From assembly GCA_940671915.1 (NCBI GenBank), contig CALNVZ010003426.1:39613490-39677489 (forward strand): a DNA stretch of 64,000 bases. Direction: 5' to 3'. Positions within the stretch are counted from its first letter, which is position 1, and every line of letters starts with the position of its first letter. Positions 35,701 through 47,301 of this stretch are shown piece by piece. Under the pieces are notes generated by a model. The model ran no database searches, was not told the origin of the DNA, and was given only the letters and a program-made list of their open reading frames with translations. The stretch comes from Paracentrotus lividus. Taxonomy: Eukaryota > Echinodermata > Echinoidea > Camarodonta > Echinidae. A program made the position numbers and the translations under genes.

Positions 35701-37244
35701 AAGATGAAAAGAAAAATGGGAAAGAAATTATTACCATCTATTCGGATTTGATTAGTCAGGAAAAAATAATTTTCGAGAGCAAAATGTAGGAAAATCATTA
35801 AACTGCATCAGAATGTGTGGTTATAGATATAAGAGGGTTCATTGGAACCCTGATATGAGCAGAGTGACTTGTATTATTAGCAAAGAGCAATAATGAAAGA
35901 AAAGGGAACAAGCAATCATTATTCATAATACATGGAAACAAAAAGTCACAACAAAACTGGAGTAAGGCCAATCTGGGGAGATCAATACCCCTTTAAAATC
36001 ATGTCCCAAATAACTAGCACATTACCCAAAATTTTTGTTTAAATAATGAAATATAGGCCCTACTACATGTAGTTTACAGTCTCCTTTGAAAACAAACACT
36101 AAGGCAAGCCTAACATATCAACAAGTATTAATGTATAAACAAAATATTGCAAAGAGTGTGAAACAAACAATAGTCTCCCTCTATCCTTTGAGGTCAAATG
36201 AAAGACACAAATGACCAAAATGGGTAAAGGTTAAATACCATTTGTTCAGTCCGCATTTCATCACAGCAAAGCTGGTGAATCCAGAAATATACCAAGTCAT
36301 TTCCTTCTGCCCTCCAAACCCAGTCACACAAAGGAATTACAGTTCAGGTTCCAATGTGACTGAGGCAATGTGTACAGGTCAATTGGTGTTCACACAAGAA
36401 AGTCTAATCCTCACAACCTACACTGTAGTGTTCAGATTAGTCTTTGTATGGAACTACAAAAAATTGACTAGAGCTACAATAAAGTTTGATAAAAATTGTT
36501 TGATCATTGAACTATTTAGCAGTTGAAAACAAAGTTAGTGGCCTAGGGAAACACCATCATGCATGTAGGCCCTGTGTGTATGTTGGCCCTATGAACTAAT
36601 AATTTCAATTTCATTCATTCTTTTCTTCTTTAGTACGAGGAAAATGTGCAAATTGAATATTACTTAATAGAATTAAACATGTAGTAAACTTTTAACTCAT
36701 ACTTTAACAATAGAATGGTATTGCCTTTTCCCATAATTTACTATTGTTAAAGCTACATGTGAAGCTTGAAGCTGCATTGAAGATCTAGGCCTACTTTTCA
36801 TCCAGTCTTCTCCTACAGTGTACTTTCTTCTTCTTTTAAGTTCAACCCCCTCTTATTTATTTATTTTTTTTCCCAGTCTTCTACACCTTTTATCATCTTC
36901 TCTTTGTCTGTCTCTAGAATACTCTTGAAATTCAGTAATGAACTTTGATGTAGACCTAAAATTGTTACAAATTCTCTACATGTTGGCCTCTGTATTAAAT
37001 GTCTGCCTAAAATCTGTCAATCTGTCTGTATTTCCATTTTTCTCTCCCTCTCTAATCATTAGACACATAATGCATTGAAATTGGACACATTGCTACAAAT
37101 CGGTCTAGGTCAAAGGTCAAGCCTCAAGCAAGTTGAAGTAATGTCATATTGAACACTACACCAAAACCATACAGACCGCAATCAGCTCAAGATCTGTTCA
37201 ATACTTTCCTCACTTTCTCTCAAAAAGTTCTAACCTTTACATGT
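35701..37244. other. No gene seen; one 12-bp hairpin
   Basis: AT-rich sequence. CTTTAACAATAG near 36703 pairs perfectly with CTATTGTTAAAG near 36740. The frame at 36242-36526 has no recognisable domain. Confidence 0.5.
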
Positions 37245-38092
37245 CGCCCCTATTCACAATATGAAAGGGGCAATATTTATTAAAGGGGCAATATGAAAGG
37301 GGCCGCATATGAAAGGGGCAATATGAAAGGCGTAAATATGAAAGGGTCAATATAAAAGGGGCAATATGAAAGAGGCAATATGAAAGGGGCAATATGAAAG
37401 GGGCAATATGAAAGGGGCAATATGGGAGGGGTAATATGAAAGGGGCAATATTTAAGGGGCAATATGAAGGGGCAATATTTAAGGGCAATAATAATATGAA
37501 GGAGCAATATGAAAGGGGCAATATGAAAGGGGGCAATATGAAGGGCAATATGAAAGGGGCAATATGAAAGGGGCAATATGAGAGGCGGTAACAGAAAGGG
37601 GGCAATATGAGGGGTAACATGAAAGGGGCAATATTTTAAGGGGCAATGTGAAAGGGGCAATATGAAAGGGGCAATATGAAAGGGTCAATATGAAAGGGCA
37701 ATATGAAAGGGGCAATTTTAAAGGGGCAATTTAAAAGAAGGGCAATATGAAAGGGGCAATCTGAAAGGGGTAATATAAAAGGGTTAATATGAAAAGGGCA
37801 ATATTTAAGGGGCAATATAAAAGGGCAATATGAAAGGGTAATATGAAAGGGTCAATATGAAAGGAGCAATATGAAAGGGGCCATATGACAGGAGCAATAT
37901 GAAAGGGGCAACATGAAAGGGGCAATATGAAAGGAATATGAAAGGAACAATAAGAAAGGAACAATATGTAAAGGGGCAATATGAAAGGGGCAATATGAAA
38001 GGGTCAATATGAAAGGGTAATATTAAAGGGGCAATATGAAAGGGGCAATATGAAAGGGGCAATATGAAAGGGGCAATATGAAAGGGGCTTCA
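37245..38092 (+). repeat. 14-bp minisatellite (GGGGCAATATGAAA)n, about 60 units
   Basis: Nearly 850 bp of GGGGCAATATGAAA units. Frequent one-base gains and losses of G (GGG, GGGG, GGGGG) and variants such as GGGTCAATATG, GGAGCAATATG and GGGCAATATTTAAG occur. Frames reading Pro-Phe-His-Ile-Ala repeats on the minus strand are translations of it. Not a gene. Confidence 0.97.
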
Positions 38093-40687
38093 TACAGAAG
38101 ATCTGTACTTTTGAAAAGGGTCAAATTGGGACAGGATCAAATGGAATTTTATATGAATTCATACAGAAAGAACAGACCTCTATTTGAAAAAAACCCACTA
38201 AGCTTTAATATGAACATGACTATTTTGAACAAAACCATGCACAGAAACAACACAAACGAAAGCAAGAACCCCGCAGGAGGTCTGTAAATGCCAAGGTCAA
38301 GGTCAAATATTTCTAAGGGCGGTTTATGTTTACGAACTTCACTCTCCTGTCAGATACATGATATTCTGTTAGTGAAAGTACAAGTGTAGTGTAACTTTTC
38401 AATAACAAAAACTTGATGGGTTGAATTTCAGAAGAAAAACCAGCACTTCAGGTAGATTACACGCAACATGGAAGAGCTATGCAGCTGGAACATTCCAGGC
38501 TTTGTTTTCTTTTTGTAACAGTCAACACATACATGTAGGGCCGATTCTTCTCTCCCCACACCCCCCCCCCCATAACGTTTTGGCTCCCATGCTCCCTCTC
38601 TTTCCTCTTATATTTAAATGTAATTAAGTGACCGCCCCCCCCCCCTGCTCTCTTTGTTCCCTCGCACATCCGGTTAGAGAAATTACCATTCATGTATGTA
38701 GCTCTATTTTTATCATCTCTTCAACCCCCATCCCCCCCCCCCACCACCCCTCTCTCTCTCTCTCTTCCCCTCATTCATTTCTTTTCATGATGATAGATAT
38801 ATTTTTTAATTGTCCTCTTTTACTCTTCTTCCTGAAAGCAAATAAGCCAAATTCTTAATCAAAATGAATAACAACCCAAACTTCTCCCTCCGCACCAGCA
38901 ACAATGGTGCCCCCACCCCCAATGGCTCATCTGCATTGTGCAGCAACCAAGAAAATGAGGAAAGCAGAATATATGGTTTATGTGTAGCCATGGACAAAGA
39001 ATGACTCAATTTTTCTTCTTTTTCAATAAACTTTCCTCTACTTTACCAACATTCATGACTGAGATACATGTACAACTTCAAAAAGAAAAGGATCTACATT
39101 TTTGTAGCTGACCGCAACCTTCTCTCATATTGCCTTTGGGCCTGTCAAATATCCGTCCTACTTCACAAACATGCAGGTAGTTTATAAAGGATCAGACTCA
39201 TACACGCACATCTAAATTGAATATATGCATACATGTACTTCACATGTAACATAGCCAACTTTTTAGAGGGTGTAAATGTGTATGATTTAAGATGTTGGCA
39301 GACACATACTGAACATCAAATAATTTATTAGCACCAGGAGATTTGAAAAGTAGCAACATAGTTACAAACCACGCTCAATATAATTTGATTTCTATCATTA
39401 TACCTGATTGATACCTGTATTAAAAAATGTGCACAGTACATGTAGTATATGCAACCGATAAACAATATTGTATTCCTTGTCATAAGGATTCAGTAGAGTA
39501 TAACATACATAAATTAAAGCTAACATTTAAATGTATAACAAATACATGGTACAAAATTAACTTTAATATAAAGATTATTCTGACTTTATTTTCATTCATA
39601 TATCCAGATTGAGAATACGATCTAACACAATGTGAGTTACAGTAAAAAATTCTTTCAATTAGGAAATCCTCCCAAAGCTACACATGTAAATTTGAATTTC
39701 ATATTTAATACTAATTGTAATATGACAATTATCTCAAACTAAATTAGGCATCTAGTTCAACCTTGTAATGAAAGAGGTACCAGTATTCCCACATTCAGAC
39801 ACACACGAATAAAAACCTTTTGTATGGAGCTTTAAAAAAAAAAAACATCTAAACAGCAAATATTGCTGTTCGCAACATCATGCTTGTTCTCAGTGACCAG
39901 AGGATGAGTGTATAATTGAAACCCTTTCATGAATGAGAATGCAAACAGGGTGACAGGTGAGTGCCTTGGGGAATGCCAGGACAGGGAGAGGACAGAGAGA
40001 AGACAGGAAGGGGATAGAGAGGGCAGAAGGGGGCAGCATCTTGCCTAGAGGGGGTGTAAATCCTGTCACATTAGACCAATGTTTCACCAATGGGGAAATT
40101 TTATTAGAATTGAATGGACAGTCACTATATGCAACACAAAACAAAATTCAATGCAGATACTGTCCACATGCACATGTACAGTGCCATCAACATACATGCA
40201 GGCCTACATGTACATTGTAGATGTATAAATAGTCATCTCTACATTTCTCTTCACTTTAAAAATAAGATTATCGTTCTGGTCATGAGATTGAAATGTGGGG
40301 GATACATGTATTTTTAAAAAGTGCTTTGGAAATGTTGATAGCAATTCACCTATTCATCACTGTGTGCTGTGAGGTTTTGGAATCGCCAAAATTATAACAA
40401 AAACCCAATTTTGCTTTAATAGAGTCACATGCATTACACACAGAAATACATGTACGGGACAAAACGAAATGTTCAGGACGAACTTTTCTGCTGATATCCA
40501 CAATATTGGGTCATATTATGTCTATTAGGGTAATTGATAAGCAATCCTTTACAGTGGATGTTACTTTTACAATATTTTTCCTAAATAACATTTAAATAAA
40601 TTCAAAATAATTTTGTTCATCTTTTTTTTTGGCACTAAACAAGAATCTCTTTCAAATTGCAGCTGTAAAACCCTAAATTTTGTATGG
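38093..40687. other. No gene seen; poly(C) and CT simple sequence near 38560-38765
   Basis: AT-rich unique sequence with three C runs and a CT tract at 38560-38765. A purine-rich patch (39970-40035) and ordinary sequence follow. No domain-like open frame. Confidence 0.5.
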
Positions 40688-40905
40688 TACTGCATTTGCT
40701 GTTACATGTATTTTCGCGCTGAGCAGCCACAAAACATGTTCACAGGTTCTTAAATTTGCGCTGCATGTTTGTAAGCCCTCAATTGAACCCATTCAATACA
40801 TGCATAGGAAATCATATATTCGCGGGTTTTTTAATTTGTGCCTGCCGCTCTTTGCGCGAAATCCACAAAAACTAATGTACCGCGAATATTTCCAAGAATA
40901 CAGTA
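40688..40905. mobile_element. TACTGTA/CGCGAA palindromic MITE, second copy
   Basis: It begins TACTGCATTTGCTGTTACAT and ends CCGCGAATATTTCC then AATACAGTA. CGCGCTGAGC, ATATTCGCGGG, TTTGCGCGAA and CGCGAATATT occur in inverted arrangement, as in 32995-33228. A 98-codon frame overlapping it is not a gene. Confidence 0.65.
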
Positions 40906-41229
40906 ATCAGAAGCTCAATGCATGCCTTCTAATCAATAGTGATTCCACATCTACTTTAAATTTACAAGAAACATGATCTGATCTGTGAGGCTGAAAAAAT
41001 ACCAATAATACTCCTGATTCTACGAGATCAATAAAAGATTTTTTTTTGTTTAGTTTACTAGGTTCAAACTAAAGCAAACTAAAGTAAAAATGGAAATTCT
41101 ATGACTTGTGTTCCTGAATTTTATAGGATACTGAGAGCTAGGATACATTTAAATCAATTCTGATTATTTTTTTATAAAAAGGTACATTGTAAATCTATAC
41201 CAGGATTTTGAACCCTGCAATGTACACCA
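40906..41229. other. No feature seen
   Basis: AT-rich sequence. No gene. Confidence 0.5.
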
Positions 41230-41367
41230 GGGGACCATTTCATGAAACAAATATTCATTGATCCTCACTGACAACTGTTATAAGCTACTGAAATGCTTGC
41301 ATCTGATTGGATTAAAGCAAATTTGTCGGATAAAACATCCGACAAGCCCTTTCATGAAACGCCACCC
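41230..41367. mobile_element. Short MITE with TTTCATGAAA near both ends
   Basis: GGGGACCATTTCATGAAAC on the left and CTTTCATGAAACGCCACCC on the right. Between them GTCGGAT and ATCCGAC form a hairpin near 41326-41344. About 138 bp and non-coding. Confidence 0.55.
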
Positions 41368-42355
41368 AGGTGACTTATCAGGTGACTTATAATTTCACAC
41401 AATATAGTATCCAAGAGATTAGCACAGGTTGAGTGATTGGTAAGTAATCAGTTTACTGAATCATCTCAATATCCTTCAGGTCAATGAGCAATTATTTTCA
41501 AACATCAGCAGCAGGGGTGTATCCAGACTTTGCCTCCACCCCTCCCCCCTCCCCCATCCATTGAATCAGTAATATATATGAAGAGGAACCAATACCACTT
41601 TTTAAAGCCTGGGAAACAAATTGATGGGGTACAAAACCAACATAGAGGGAAGGTTTGCATATAGCTTGATATTTTGATGGAAAATTTAAGTTATCAGGGG
41701 AGAGGTGATTGAATGCAAAAGAAAAGGACAAAGTTTAATATTTTCGGTGACATGCCTTTACAAAATGCCAACCCTCCCCTCCCCCCTCAACCAAACATCA
41801 GATCAATAAACTGTGTACATACAAATGTAAATGTACATGTACATGTAGGCCCATACATGTATGTACATTATATGGGTATCATTATATTTGGTATATTTCT
41901 ACACTCACAAAATATAAAAAAATATGCATCATATCCTATTGTACCAGTGTGTTTCAATGCCAGGAAATGTTCTAGGGACATAGTTGCCACGGACACACAC
42001 ATTTACACCTCCTCCCCTCACCCCTAGGTGCCCCCTATGGAACCAAATTGGATTCTGTTCCATGTTTGCAGCGCAGAGAGACACGCGCATTGATGCAATT
42101 AGGCACGGTTTGAACTTGTGAACTTGCAACTTTCGAGTTAAACTCTACAGCAGCGGCGGAGCAAAATGCATGGATGTCGCCTGATAGGAAGGATAGGATA
42201 GGGGATGGTGGTGACGGTGATTATTGATGCAGGGAGCCAGGATTCATTGATGGGTTGTGATGTAATTCATTGATGATGAGGCCTACAAGGCTAGAAGGGG
42301 TGGATGGAGAAGAGGTGTTGTCTGTGTGAGCGGAAGAAGAGAAAGTAAGAAAAGG
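41368..42355. other. No gene seen
   Basis: Mixed sequence with a C/T-rich patch at 41530-41560, an ACATGT cluster at 41825-41870 and a somewhat GC-richer patch around 42000-42200. Confidence 0.5.
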
Positions 42356-42358
42356 ATG

Positions 42359-42397
<39 letters not shown>

Positions 42398-42860
42398 GTG
42401 AAGGGAGTGGAGGTGAAACACATGGAAAGTAGGAAGAGAGATGGTGTAATATTCTGATACACTACAACATAAAAAAGGGCTGAGATTTAAAAAAAATAAA
42501 TACATAAAAAATAAATATTAGATATGATGTAATTCTCTGATAAAAAGGATGGAGAGAGAGAGAGAAAAGGGTGGAAGAGAAACAGATAGAAAGAAGGTAA
42601 AAGAGTGCTGTAATCCTCTGATGTTGAGGTTTACATTGGTAGGAAAAGAGTGCCAAAACTTGGTATGATGAAGTGGTGTACATAATGGATGGATGGATGG
42701 ATGGATGGATGGAAGGAGGAAAGAACAAAATTATAAACAGCAGACAATTCTTGTGTACGGAAGAGGAAAGAGAGAAGAGATGAAGAATGATGGCAACATT
42801 CATAGAGAAGCCAGTCCTGAGTGTACATGTAGGGAGATGGATGATGAGAGGTGAGAAAGG
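42356..42860 (+). repeat. Purine-rich simple sequence with (GA)n and (GGAT)n tracts
   Basis: A (GA)n run lies at about 42366-42391 and (GGAT)n of about eight units at about 42683-42714, in a long AG-biased stretch. Opposite-strand frames (42462-42926 and others) are rich in Ser, Leu, Phe and Pro because of this bias and are rejected as genes. Confidence 0.85.
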
Positions 42861-43137
42861 ATTGAAGACGGGATGGAAGAGTCTAAAGAGAAGAGAATGT
42901 TTAAGTGATGGAAAAACAGGGTACATTGTAATTTTGTATAAAATTATCTACATGAAGTACATGTAGAGTGGACCTACCCCATTTTCAGAGTAAAATAATG
43001 GAAAGCTGATTAGTTTAATTGCTTTTAAACCAATCAGCCTTCCATGCGATGTCTTCCACACATTACTCACTTTATTCATACATGTATGTCAGGCGTTGCA
43101 CTGCGTATTGGACATTGCACATTGTTTTTAATATTAT

Positions 43138-43215
43138 TACTGCACGGTTATTTTCGCGGCTGTTTTATTTTTGCAAATTTCACAAGTCCAACCTCGCGAA
43201 AAATTTCCACTTCAA
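43138..43215. mobile_element. Fragment of the CGCGAA MITE family
   Basis: TTACTGCACGGTTATTTTCGCGG and CTCGCGAAAAAT match the arms of 32995-33228 and 40688-40905. The second end is missing. Confidence 0.45.
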
Positions 43216-43484
43216 CATAAGGCTATTAAAATTTTATAGAAATTATGAAAACATCACAAAATTCAGGTATCTGTCCACATACAAAATTCTTCCATACAAG
43301 CTTTTTATCTATAGAGCGATTTCACGTGACGTCATCATCTTCCTGTCGGCCATTGTGGTGGGCACGCTATATACATGCCCACCATAGTTACGCATGGTTA
43401 CGTATACGTATTGCTGCACTAAATGAGGTTTCAAGTTACTCGAGAAACTTTACATAATTGATATCGTAATTCTACAACAAAATC

Positions 43485-43618
43485 ATGGGAAATTTCTGTT
43501 CAGTTGTTGGTTGTGGAAACAGGGCAGGAAGAGACAAAAATCTTTCTTTCGGCTGCCTGCAGCAATTACACGAGAAGGAGATATTACTGCAGCGTGCAGA
43601 AGCGCGGCTGAGGCCAGT
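43485..43618 (+). pseudogene. THAP-domain N-terminal fragment, left arm, frameshifted
   Basis: ATG at 43485 opens MGNFCSVVGCGNRAGRDK. The Cys-X4-Cys pair (Cys5 and Cys10) followed by a basic stretch is how THAP (C2CH) zinc fingers begin. The next expected THAP block, FRLPAAITREG, is present but in another frame, so at least one base has been lost or gained after the RDK. The second half of the zinc finger (the distant Cys-X2-His) and any catalytic domain are absent. The same start occurs in reverse at 44060. Broken, very unlikely to be translated usefully. Confidence 0.55.
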
Positions 43619-43936
43619 GTAGTCTTCGCCGTGACCACCCGCCCCGCCCGTGCCCGGTCCGAAGTAGGAAGTGTGCAGTGCGAGATAGCATGTCGGAAAG
43701 ACAAAACCGCAAAAAAAGTAAATATTTCACTGTGATAAAGACACAATTATTATGCCACACATGTCGATTTCCTACCTGAAATAAAATGATTTGAGCACGC
43801 ATCCGAATGTTCTTTGATTGCTCGAAATTCCGATTGATTGCAGCAAGCCATTCGTCGTAGGGCCTACACTAACTATACACAGCCACGTCGCCGAAGGCCG
43901 CGGGTTCGCGACGGGGGCTGGTCGGTCTTGGCTTAC

Positions 43937-44060
43937 CGACGAGAAGTTCAGAGTTTTTTTTCTTCGATCTCGCGTAATTTCTGCAGGCAGGCGATAGAAA
44001 GGTTTTTTTGTCTCTTCCTGCCCTGTTTCCACAACCAACAACTGAACAGAAATTTCCCAT
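43937..44060 (-). pseudogene. THAP-domain N-terminal fragment, right arm, frameshifted
   Basis: On the minus strand, ATG at 44060 opens the same MGNFCSVVGCGNRAGRDK as the left arm. The following FYRLPAEITRD block is again in a different frame, reached across a run of A. A GTAAGC word on the minus strand (43936 to 43931) could be the splice donor of the original first exon, ending in a serine-rich stretch. Comparison of the arms shows substitutions as well as indels, so they have evolved separately for some time. Function lost; family assignment rests on the first zinc-binding Cys pair and the RLP block. Confidence 0.55.
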
Positions 44061-44283
44061 GATTTTGCTGTAAAAGTACAGTATGGTTTCTCGAGTAACT
44101 TCAAATCTGGCTTTAGTGCAGCAATACGTATACGTAGCCATGCTGTCAGTCGATTTGTATGCCTTCCAAGATGGCCACCGCGTAGCGTTGCTAACAAAAA
44201 GATGACGTCACTGGGAACGCTCTATTCGCATTTCGTAATGTAGCCTGCTCCGACTGGTCTTCAGATCACATGTGTAAGCCTAT

Positions 44284-44640
44284 GAACCAAAGACTACAGT
44301 GTTAGTTCTATGATTGCAATTAGTGGTATAATGTAATCATGTACTCATATCAGTGACTGTAACCAAAGACTACAAGTAGACCATACAGTTATGCAGGAGA
44401 TCTCAGTTGCAATCAGTGGTCTAATATAATAATGTGCTTGTATCATCAGTGACTGAAACCAAAGACTACAAGTATTTTGTGTCAACAAGCTATGTTGCAA
44501 ATGTAATCATGTGCTTCTATCGATGACTGGAACCCAAGACTATATTTATTAGATGTAGGAGAGCCATGCTGCTATCAGTGGTATAAATGCAATCATGTTC
44601 TCGTATCAGTGACTGGAACCCAACACTCCTAGGATAGTGA
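44284..44640 (+). repeat. Diverged tandem repeat of 75-100-bp units
   Basis: AACCAAAGACTACA or AACCCAAGACTATA, followed by GCAATCAGTGGT, TAATCATGT and ATCAGTGACTG, recurs about four times. Spacing is irregular, so the array is old. Confidence 0.7.
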
Positions 44641-44729
44641 AATGTGCATGTTCTGATCAATGATCTAATCAGCTATGCATGTTCATGTTCATGTACATTG
44701 CAATGTGTTGGATGTTCGTCTTCTTCTCT

Positions 44730-44915
44730 TGCAATGTCTGTCCATCCCTCTCTGTCTACCTTCATTTGTGTCTGTATCTCTCCCTCTATGTGTCTGTCTG
44801 TCTGTATGTCCACCACCCCCTTCTCTCTCTCCTCTTTTCTGTCTTTCTGCCCCTCCCTCTCTCTTTTTCTGTCTCTGTCTCTCTCTGTCTCTTTCTCTGT
44901 CTCTTTCTCTGTCTC

Positions 44916-44954
<39 letters not shown>

Positions 44955-45008
44955 TTCCTCTTTTTTTTCTATCTCTCTGTCTCTCCCTCTTTCTCTCCAT
45001 TACTCTCA
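44730..45008 (+). repeat. Long polypyrimidine (TCTC/TCTG) tract
   Basis: About 280 bp of CT-rich simple sequence, in which CTCTGTCT and CTCTCTCT units dominate. Three forward frames and one reverse frame stay open through it, because such repeats lack stop codons. They are not genes. Confidence 0.92.
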
Positions 45009-46281
45009 GATGAAACATTGAGCTATCCTCCATACAGACACAATATCAATCTCCAACCCTGGATATTATTTTGGAGAAGGACATTACACATGAAAAATGT
45101 CATGGAACTAAATTTGTATGTAAATTAAACAGCTCAGCCTACATTGGTTTAATTACTGTTGCTATTTAATCCTATTATTAAAAATCCCCATTAAAAACAA
45201 CAAATGTGGATGGAATATCTAATATTCTTTATTATTGTAATTAGGCATACATGTATTCAAGGACCTATCATATTTACGGAAATCCCTCATGTGATATTCA
45301 TACCTGTTTTTAATCCTATTCCGCATGAAGGTCATACATGTACATTACAAACACACACTCTGGAACTATACAATGTACATGTAGGCCTACAAGAAGGCAC
45401 CTGCAATTAAAATCAAAGGCACATGGCAAAAGTGGTCATGCCTTGATTAAAATCTTGCCAATGTATTTGCTCTTTGTCGAAACCTGTGGATATCACATTT
45501 AAGATATTCTTATTCAGACCATCCAAGCAACTCTATCTTCTGAAATTGTCATTGACACTTGAAAGCAACTAAAATTAAGATTGATTTCCACATTCAGGTA
45601 CATGTACAGGCACACAGCAGGCCTAAGTAAACTTGTAATCTGAGCAAAAACTGTGATGGATCCAGAAAGCTGGACCCTGGTGTTTTCTGGTTTTGCTTTC
45701 ATAATTCTGCCCCCCCCCCCACTCCTCCACATTAACACCCTAAAAAATAAACCTGTTAAAATCTATGGGAAGTATAAAGAAGATGTCAGGGGAAAGTCTT
45801 TTTTTTTTTATCAAGAATGCACGAAAAGTGTCCTTAGCAGTAGATGCATGGCTATGAGTCTTGCCTTCACCAACTCCACTCCTAATGTCGTAATGACAAA
45901 AAAGTTACAGGAACATTGAGGTCATTATGTATTGTATGAGCCCCTAGGATTTGTGACGCAATCCAGGCCTTTGTTTCCATCTAACAACACCAACAGGTGG
46001 ACTAGTAGCTGTCATGTTAAGAGTTATTAGATTTTGGCACACTGCAAGTAACATTTGTGCAAAGAAATTAAAGGCAGTTTGCTTAATAGAGTATACATGT
46101 ACTTGTTGATCTTGCAAACTTTCCTGAGGAAGGGGTAAAATGGTATTAAAACTGATGTTTATAACATGTCATAGGTTGGAACCTGGGGTAACTAATAAGT
46201 TTCCAAAATAATATGCGCTCTTCATATCATGTCTGTACATACATGTTCACCAGGGTGAAGAGTGGCAAAAACGTAGTGTCA
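45009..46281. other. No feature seen
   Basis: AT-rich sequence with occasional ACATGTACATGTAGGCCTAC words and a C run near 45711. No gene. Confidence 0.5.
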
Positions 46282-46982
46282 GCATAGACGAATTCGGGCA
46301 GCATTTCAACGAAGTGAGCCCTCATCGTGTCCGCCACAACTGGCTCTTACAGAAAATTTAAGCTTGCGACTAGCATGAGACAAGCGAGCACTCCAGCTAG
46401 CGGCTAGCTTGCAACTAGCTTGCAACTAGCTTGCAACTAGCTTGCAACTAGCATGCAATTCACGAAATTTAAATTGGGGAAAATTCATCCAATCAAATAT
46501 CACAAAATAGTATCTGCAACTTAGCAACCTTGCAAGCTTGCAAGTGTGCAAGTTAGCAACCCTTTAGGCCTGCTAGCTTGCAAGCATGCAGGGTTGCTAG
46601 CTTGCATGCTTGCAGGCACTATTTCATGATATTTCATTGGATAAATTTCCCCAAATTTACATACATGTATTTCGTGAAATGCATGCTAGTCGCAAGCTAG
46701 TTGCATGCTAGTCGCCAGCTAGTTGCATGCTAGTCGCCAGCTAGCAGCTAGCTTGCATGCTCGCTTGTCGCATGCTAGTTGCAAGCCTAAATTTTCTGTA
46801 AGGGGGGGGGGGGTTACCCAGTGTACTATGTGTGTGCCATGTGTGCGTATGTCTGCGCATTTGGACATTCTCCTTTGTTACGCATATATGCGCACACAAG
46901 GAGCATGTGTAGTACATTGGAAGCCCCCCAGCAATGGCTGCCACCACGACAAAACTTCACCCAAACCGAATTCGTCTATAGC
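46282..46982. mobile_element. Nested inverted-repeat element made of GCTAGCTTGCAA units
   Basis: Outer inverted repeats GCATAGACGAATTCGG (46282-46297) and CCGAATTCGTCTATAGC (46966-46982) enclose an inner palindrome. The inner one is bounded by CTTACAGAAAATTTA (46346-46360) and its exact complement (46788-46802). Its left arm contains five 11-bp AGCTTGCAACT-type units (46406-46460). Its right arm contains GCTAGTCGCCAGCTAGTTGCAT units, and the centre (46520-46610) has more GCTTGCAAG words. AAATTTGGGGAAA/ATCCAAT words pair across the centre. Non-coding. Confidence 0.8.
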
Positions 46983-47301
46983 ATCAAGGGATAATACCGC
47001 CAGGCTGGGCTTCACACTGTCAAATTTTGAATAAAAAAAGTCAAGTGAAAGAACATCTATACCACCACAACTTTAGCAATAAAAGCAAGTTGACTTGAAT
47101 TACAGCAGACGACATCAATCTGGAAGAAAACTCAACCATTTTGTACAGTGTTTGGCTATAAAAGAAAAGGCCTCGTATCATCTGATCAGATTTAGAAAAT
47201 TCTTGGAAGATGGCTGGATAGATGAAAACCACTTTTCTTTTCACCTTTGAGCATGAACATGTACTTACGTGTACATGTTGCTTGTGGCTGCATGAAACCA
47301 T
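46983..47301. other. No feature seen
   Basis: Ordinary sequence between two foldback elements. Confidence 0.5.

Larger units (their letters stand above)
43312..44224. mobile_element. Foldback transposon remnant whose arms each contain the start of a THAP-domain gene
   Basis: The ends TAGAGCG...GTGACGTCATC and GATGACGTCAC...CGCTCTA are inverted. Moving inward, both arms carry TACGTATACGTATTGCTGCA, GTTACTCGAGAAAC and AAATCATGGGAAATTTCTG in the same order. The last of these starts a THAP-like reading frame. The arms are about 300 bp, around a unique centre of roughly 300 bp. THAP zinc fingers are the DNA-binding domain of P-element-type transposases, so this is most simply a non-autonomous derivative in which a P/THAP element's 5' end was duplicated in inverted orientation. 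Confidence 0.6.

Noticed and set aside
37237..37660. Long minus-strand frames with Pro-Phe-His-Ile-Ala repeats
   Set aside because: Direct translation of the 14-bp minisatellite; several frames are open at once.
40680..40976. 98-codon plus-strand frame
   Set aside because: It lies across a palindromic MITE and has no domain.
42462..42926. 154-codon minus-strand frame
   Set aside because: Low-complexity product of a purine-rich plus strand with GA and GGAT microsatellites; no domain.
44644..45128. Three overlapping plus-strand frames and one minus-strand frame of 112-149 codons
   Set aside because: All run through the CT simple-sequence tract, which lacks stop codons in several frames.
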